9,340 nucleotides of DNA. It comes from Fusobacterium sp. GTDB taxonomy: Bacteria > Fusobacteriota > Fusobacteriia > Fusobacteriales > Fusobacteriaceae. Position 1 is the first letter of the stretch. Every line of letters begins with the position of its first letter. Location of the stretch: positions 1 to 9,340 of the forward strand of contig JAGYHM010000046.1 in NCBI GenBank assembly GCA_018457305.1. The letters are read 5' to 3'. The position numbers and the translations under genes were made by a program. Under the pieces are notes generated by a model. That model saw nothing but the letters and a program-made list of their open reading frames with translations, ran no database searches and had not been told where the DNA came from. Shown here one piece after another: positions 7,201-9,340 of the stretch.

Positions 7201-7539
7201 TTATTTTCTTAATTTTGAAAATTTAAAAATTTTATTCAAATCTTTTTCTATATCTTTATATTTTATTTTTTCTATATTTTCTCCAGCTTTTTTTTTAGCC
7301 ACTAAAATTATATCATAACTTTCTATAAAATTTATAGAATTTTTTCTTATATATTCTTTTAATAATCTTTTTATTCTATTTCTACAAAAAGCTTTTCCAA
7401 CTTTTTTACTAGCTACAAAGCCATATCTGTTTTTATTTTCATTATTTTTCATAAAAAAAATTAGAGAGTAATAACCAAAATTCTTTTTACCAAGATTATA
7501 AGTATTTTGAAACTCTCTATTTTTTGTTAAAGTATTCAT
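7201..7539 (-). CDS. rnpA: Ribonuclease P protein component
   Basis: RnpA is the small basic protein that binds RNase P RNA and helps cleave 5' leaders from pre-tRNAs. From the chosen start it has 112 residues, a normal length. The family motif is clear: RYGFVASKKVGKAFCRNRIKRLLKEYIR, with the RNR box at residues 53-55, preceded by the aromatic substrate-binding strands (FGYYSLIFF). The protein begins MNTLTKNREFQ, matching the usual L-x-K/R-x-x-E/D-F start. The frame stays open upstream to 7617, but that would run through a terminator hairpin and lacks homology. A strong AGGAG sits 5 nt before 7539. It follows rpmH by 84 bp with a terminator between, so it probably depends on readthrough from the rpmH promoter. 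Confidence 0.96.
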   Translation of the reverse strand: MNTLTKNREFQNTYNLGKKNFGYYSLIFFMKNNENKNRYGFVASKKVGKAFCRNRIKRLLKEYIRKNSINFIESYDIILVAKKKAGENIEKIKYKDIEKDLNKIFKFSKLRK

Positions 7540-7544
7540 TTTTA

Positions 7545-7549
7545 CTCCT
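7545..7549 (-). promoter_or_regulatory. Ribosome binding site deciding the rnpA start
   Basis: AGGAG on the minus strand, 5 nt upstream of the ATG at 7539. It rules in the short 112-residue RnpA rather than the 138-codon open frame beginning at 7617. Confidence 0.8.
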
Positions 7550-7594
7550 AAAAATTTATTTTTGTAAATTAAATTTTTAAAAAATTGGCAAGTT

Positions 7595-7620
7595 AAAAAA
7601 CCAGTGTCATTATACACTGG
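7595..7620 (-). terminator. Intrinsic terminator directly after rpmH
   Basis: Minus-strand RNA forms CCAGTGT (7620-7614), a 6-nt loop and ACACTGG (7607-7601), a perfect 7-bp stem, followed by six T (7600-7595). It begins only 3 bp past the rpmH stop codon and lies upstream of the rnpA ribosome site, so it should reduce rnpA expression relative to rpmH. Confidence 0.9.
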
Positions 7621-7623
7621 CTT

Positions 7624-7758
7624 CTATGCTGAAAGTTTTGCTCTACCTCTTACTCTTCTTCTTTTTAGTACTTTTCTTCCATTTTTAGTTGCCATTCTAG
7701 CTCTAAAACCATGATCTTTTTTTCTTTTTCTTTGATTTGGTTGGAATGTTCTTTTCAT
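7624..7758 (-). CDS. rpmH: 50S ribosomal protein L34
   Basis: This gene encodes a 44-residue protein, the usual L34 length, beginning [20 protein letters not shown] and continuing with [20 protein letters not shown] before ending KLSA. L34 is a very basic protein of the large ribosomal subunit that sits in the 23S rRNA core. The start is certain: an almost perfect ribosome site, GGAGGTGA, lies at 7771-7764, five bases before the ATG. The gene has a near-consensus promoter upstream and an intrinsic terminator immediately downstream, so it is largely a one-gene transcript with readthrough into rnpA. It is the last leftward gene before the AT-rich gap, its usual place beside a chromosome origin. 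Confidence 0.98.
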   Translation of the reverse strand: MKRTFQPNQRKRKKDHGFRARMATKNGRKVLKRRRVRGRAKLSA

Positions 7759-7799
7759 TTATTTCACCTCCGAAAAAAAATTCTATAATTCAGTTATTG

Positions 7800-7828
7800 A
7801 TTTTACATATTTTTTTAGTATTTGTCAA
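7800..7828 (-). promoter_or_regulatory. Near-consensus promoter for rpmH
   Basis: On the minus strand TTGACA (7828-7823) is followed after exactly 17 bp by TAAAAT (7805-7800). The predicted RNA start is near 7793, about 35 bp upstream of the rpmH ATG. It is the best -35/-10 pair in the window, as expected for a ribosomal protein gene. Confidence 0.85.
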
Positions 7829-8145
7829 GTTTTAATTTTTATTTTAAATAAATTTTTAAATTAAAAAAGTAAAATTTATATTGTTATTTGTTTTATGTAA
7901 TATGTATAGAATATTAAAAAAAATTAATTTTTATATTTTTTACTTAAAAATTTAAGATATTTTTTAATAAATTATTTTATTTTATTTTTGAGAATATACA
8001 TTATAAAATTTATTTATTATTATAAAAAAATTTATAATTATTTTTTATATTTTTTTTATTTAAAAGAAAAATTGATTTAAAAAAATATTTTTGATAATAA
8101 ACAAATATATTTTATTTTTATTTTTAAGAAAAATTTTAATTTATT

Positions 8146-8172
8146 AAAAAATTTTATATTTATTTATAATAT
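8146..8172. repeat. Imperfect direct repeat, unit 1, in AT-rich region
   Basis: The pattern AAAAATTTTAT followed by ATTTATTTATAATAT recurs at 8202-8225 with a short deletion in the middle, 55 bp apart. It could be an iteron-like binding site for the adjacent initiator-like protein, but in sequence of about 5% GC chance similarity is a real risk. Confidence 0.4.
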
Positions 8173-8201
8173 TTTTAACTTATTATTGACAGTAAACAAT
8201 T

Positions 8202-8225
8202 AAAAATTTTATTTATTTATAATAT
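8202..8225. repeat. Imperfect direct repeat, unit 2, in AT-rich region
   Basis: Second copy of the unit at 8146-8172, two bases shorter internally and in the same orientation. It lies about 55-80 bp upstream of the promoter for the initiator-like gene. Confidence 0.4.
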
Positions 8226-8278
8226 AAAATTAAATTATAAAGTTAAATTTAAAAGAAAAAAACTTATAAAAAATATTA

Positions 8279-8307
8279 TTGTTAATGTACAAAAAATATG
8301 TTAAACT
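8279..8307 (+). promoter_or_regulatory. Promoter for the initiator-like gene
   Basis: TTGTTA (8279-8284), 17 bp, then TAAACT (8302-8307), with TG at 8299-8300 making an extended -10. The RNA would start near 8314, about 45 bp before the ATG at 8359. The ribosome site GAGGTG (8340-8345) is 13 bp from the ATG, longer than elsewhere in the window. Confidence 0.55.
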
Positions 8308-8358
8308 TTTTAAGTATAAAAAATTATATCATAAATTGTGAGGTGTGTTAAATATATT

Positions 8359-9340
8359 ATGAGCAAAGATAAAAAAGAATTAAAAGAAGAAAAAAATAAA
8401 AAAGATAAAGATAAATTATTAGTTAAAGAAGATAATTATAATTTTTCTGATACTGGTTCTCTTGTAGAAGATTTTAAAGATTTTAATAAAATTACTAAAA
8501 TAAAAATAGAAAAAAATGAGGCTCCAGAAATTGAATTACAAAAAATAGTTATAAGAGAAACTGGAAATTTTTTAAATCTAAAAGAAAATCATATAAATAT
8601 TCCAGTTGAAATGATAATTTTTCCATTTTTTACACCTCAAAAACAAAATAAAAGAATAAATTTTGAATATACTTTTGAAGATTTAGGTGTAAAAATGAAT
8701 AGTACTCTTATACTTAAAAGTCCAGAAGATAAAGTCTTTCAACCTTCTGTTTTTGAAGAAAAAATTTATTTATTTTTAATTTCAATGTATCAAAATTTGA
8801 ACGAACAAAAAAATGAAAATTTAGATGAAAATGAACCTGTAATAAAATTTGAGATTTCAGATTTTATAGTAAATTTTTTAGGAAATAAAATGAATAGAGT
8901 TTATTATTCAAAAGTTGAACAAGCCTTAAAAAATTTAAAAAATACTCAATATCAATTTGAAATTTCAAATCATACTAAATTTGGAGAAAATAAATTTGAA
9001 GACAGAGAATTTAAACTTTTAGACTATCAAAAAATAAAAATAGGAAAAAAAATTTACTATAATGTTTTTTTAAATAAAAATATAATAAAAAAAATAAAAG
9101 AAAAAAGATACATAAAATATAATACTAAGACTTTAGTTGAACTTATGGGGGAAGATCCAATTGCTTCCAGAATTTATAGGTATATAAGTAAAGAAAGATA
9201 TGAAAAAAGTTTTGGAACAATAAATGTTAGAACTCTTGCTGCAATAATTCCTCTAAAAATAGAACAGAGAACAGAAAGAGAAACAAAAAATGGAACTAAA
9301 ATTTATATTTTGAATAGAATGAAACCAGTTTTAAATAGAA
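8359..9340 (+). CDS. Plasmid-type replication initiator-like protein (RepA/RPA, winged-helix), 3' end cut by window edge
   Basis: The first 327 codons are visible and open; the C-terminus is beyond the window. A lysine/glutamate-rich, probably disordered leader (about 1-60) is followed by a conserved-looking body. This has NIPVEMIIFPFFTPQKQNKR (about 84-103), a hydrophobic helix FEEKIYLFLISMYQ (about 133-146), a second strand/helix block, VYYSKVEQALKNLKNTQYQF, then IASRIYRYISKERY and FGTINVRTLAAIIPLK. This layout, with a charged strand, a 'type-specific' helix, a K/R-rich winged helix and R-I-Y-x-Y-I-x-K, resembles RepA/RPA-type plasmid initiators, from memory and not by alignment. It lacks the AAA+ P-loop of DnaA. 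It starts rightward from the AT-rich region next to rpmH, where many bacteria carry dnaA. A role in initiating replication at that region is inferred. No transposase, integrase or plasmid partition gene is in view. Confidence 0.6.
   Translation, partial: MSKDKKELKEEKNKKDKDKLLVKEDNYNFSDTGSLVEDFKDFNKITKIKIEKNEAPEIELQKIVIRETGNFLNLKENHINIPVEMIIFPFFTPQKQNKRINFEYTFEDLGVKMNSTLILKSPEDKVFQPSVFEEKIYLFLISMYQNLNEQKNENLDENEPVIKFEISDFIVNFLGNKMNRVYYSKVEQALKNLKNTQYQFEISNHTKFGENKFEDREFKLLDYQKIKIGKKIYYNVFLNKNIIKKIKEKRYIKYNTKTLVELMGEDPIASRIYRYISKERYEKSFGTINVRTLAAIIPLKIEQRTERETKNGTKIYILNRMKPVLNR

Larger units (their letters stand above)
7831..8278. other. Extremely AT-rich gene-free region, candidate chromosome origin/unwinding region
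   Basis: I count 24 G/C among the 440 bases 7841-8280 (about 5%). No open frame of note is seen. Genes on the left run leftward and the gene on the right runs rightward, so transcription diverges from it. The plus strand looks C-richer than G to the left and G-richer than C to the right. Position beside rpmH fits an oriC. I found no consensus DnaA box (TTATCCACA or close); TTATTGACA at 8183-8191 is the nearest, with two differences. The origin role is inference. Confidence 0.55.

Noticed and set aside
7164..7226. Tiny plus-strand frame starting ATGAGTAAAGC, preceded by AAGGG
   Set aside because: About 20 codons, antisense to the rnpA 3' end, and the AAGGG is part of the palindromic element, so no real support as a gene.
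7540..7617. 26-codon upstream extension of rnpA
   Set aside because: It runs through the rpmH terminator, lacks RnpA homology, and the AGGAG at 7545-7549 supports the start at 7539.
8079..8093. Third copy of the 22-bp repeat in the AT-rich region
   Set aside because: Only the low-complexity, self-complementary AAAAATATTTTT core with a few flanking bases matches; the GTTTATATA part is missing.
8183..8191. TTATTGACA as a DnaA box, and its TTGACA as a -35
   Set aside because: It differs from the DnaA box consensus at two positions, and the next TATAAT is 26 bp away, too far for a promoter spacer.
7831..8278. CRISPR array or tRNA gene in the gene-free region
   Set aside because: No regularly spaced identical repeats, and far too little G/C for tRNA stems.

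Overview
The window is very AT-rich, about three quarters A+T or more. It carries the gene block normally found beside a bacterial chromosome origin: rpmH, rnpA, yidD, yidC, jag (khpB), mnmE and mnmG, all on the minus strand and in that transcriptional order. The low GC, strong AAGGAG/GGAGG ribosome sites, protein flavour and short YidC suggest Fusobacteriota (Fusobacterium or a close relative). That assignment is inference from composition and recalled protein style, not from a search.

From left to right, bases 1-538 hold the N-terminal part of an SPFH/band-7 membrane protein. MnmG follows (585-2510), then a zeta/PezT-type toxin with a small upstream partner (2663-3748), then MnmE (3845-5236). 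The toxin cassette therefore separates the two halves of the tRNA wobble-uridine modification enzyme, and a perfect 22-bp direct repeat brackets it. Next come Jag, YidC and YidD, packed with 1-bp spacing or 4-bp overlap: an RNA-binding protein, the membrane insertase and its helper. RnpA and RpmH follow. A GC-rich structured element lies between rnpA and yidD, a clean intrinsic terminator lies between rpmH and rnpA, and a near-consensus promoter drives rpmH.

Right of rpmH is about 600 bp without a gene. In 7841-8280 I count 24 G/C in 440 bases. Genes on both sides point away from it, and G/C strand bias appears to switch across it, so it is a good candidate for the replication origin or its unwinding region. 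The rightward gene starting at 8359, where many bacteria have dnaA, does not encode DnaA. Its 327 visible residues resemble plasmid-type winged-helix initiators of the RepA/RPA kind.

The most interesting reading is that a chromosomal rpmH-side origin region is paired with a plasmid-style initiator, and that an addiction-type toxin module sits a few kilobases away. The gene identities of the housekeeping block are firm. The origin, the initiator family and the toxin partner are inferences.
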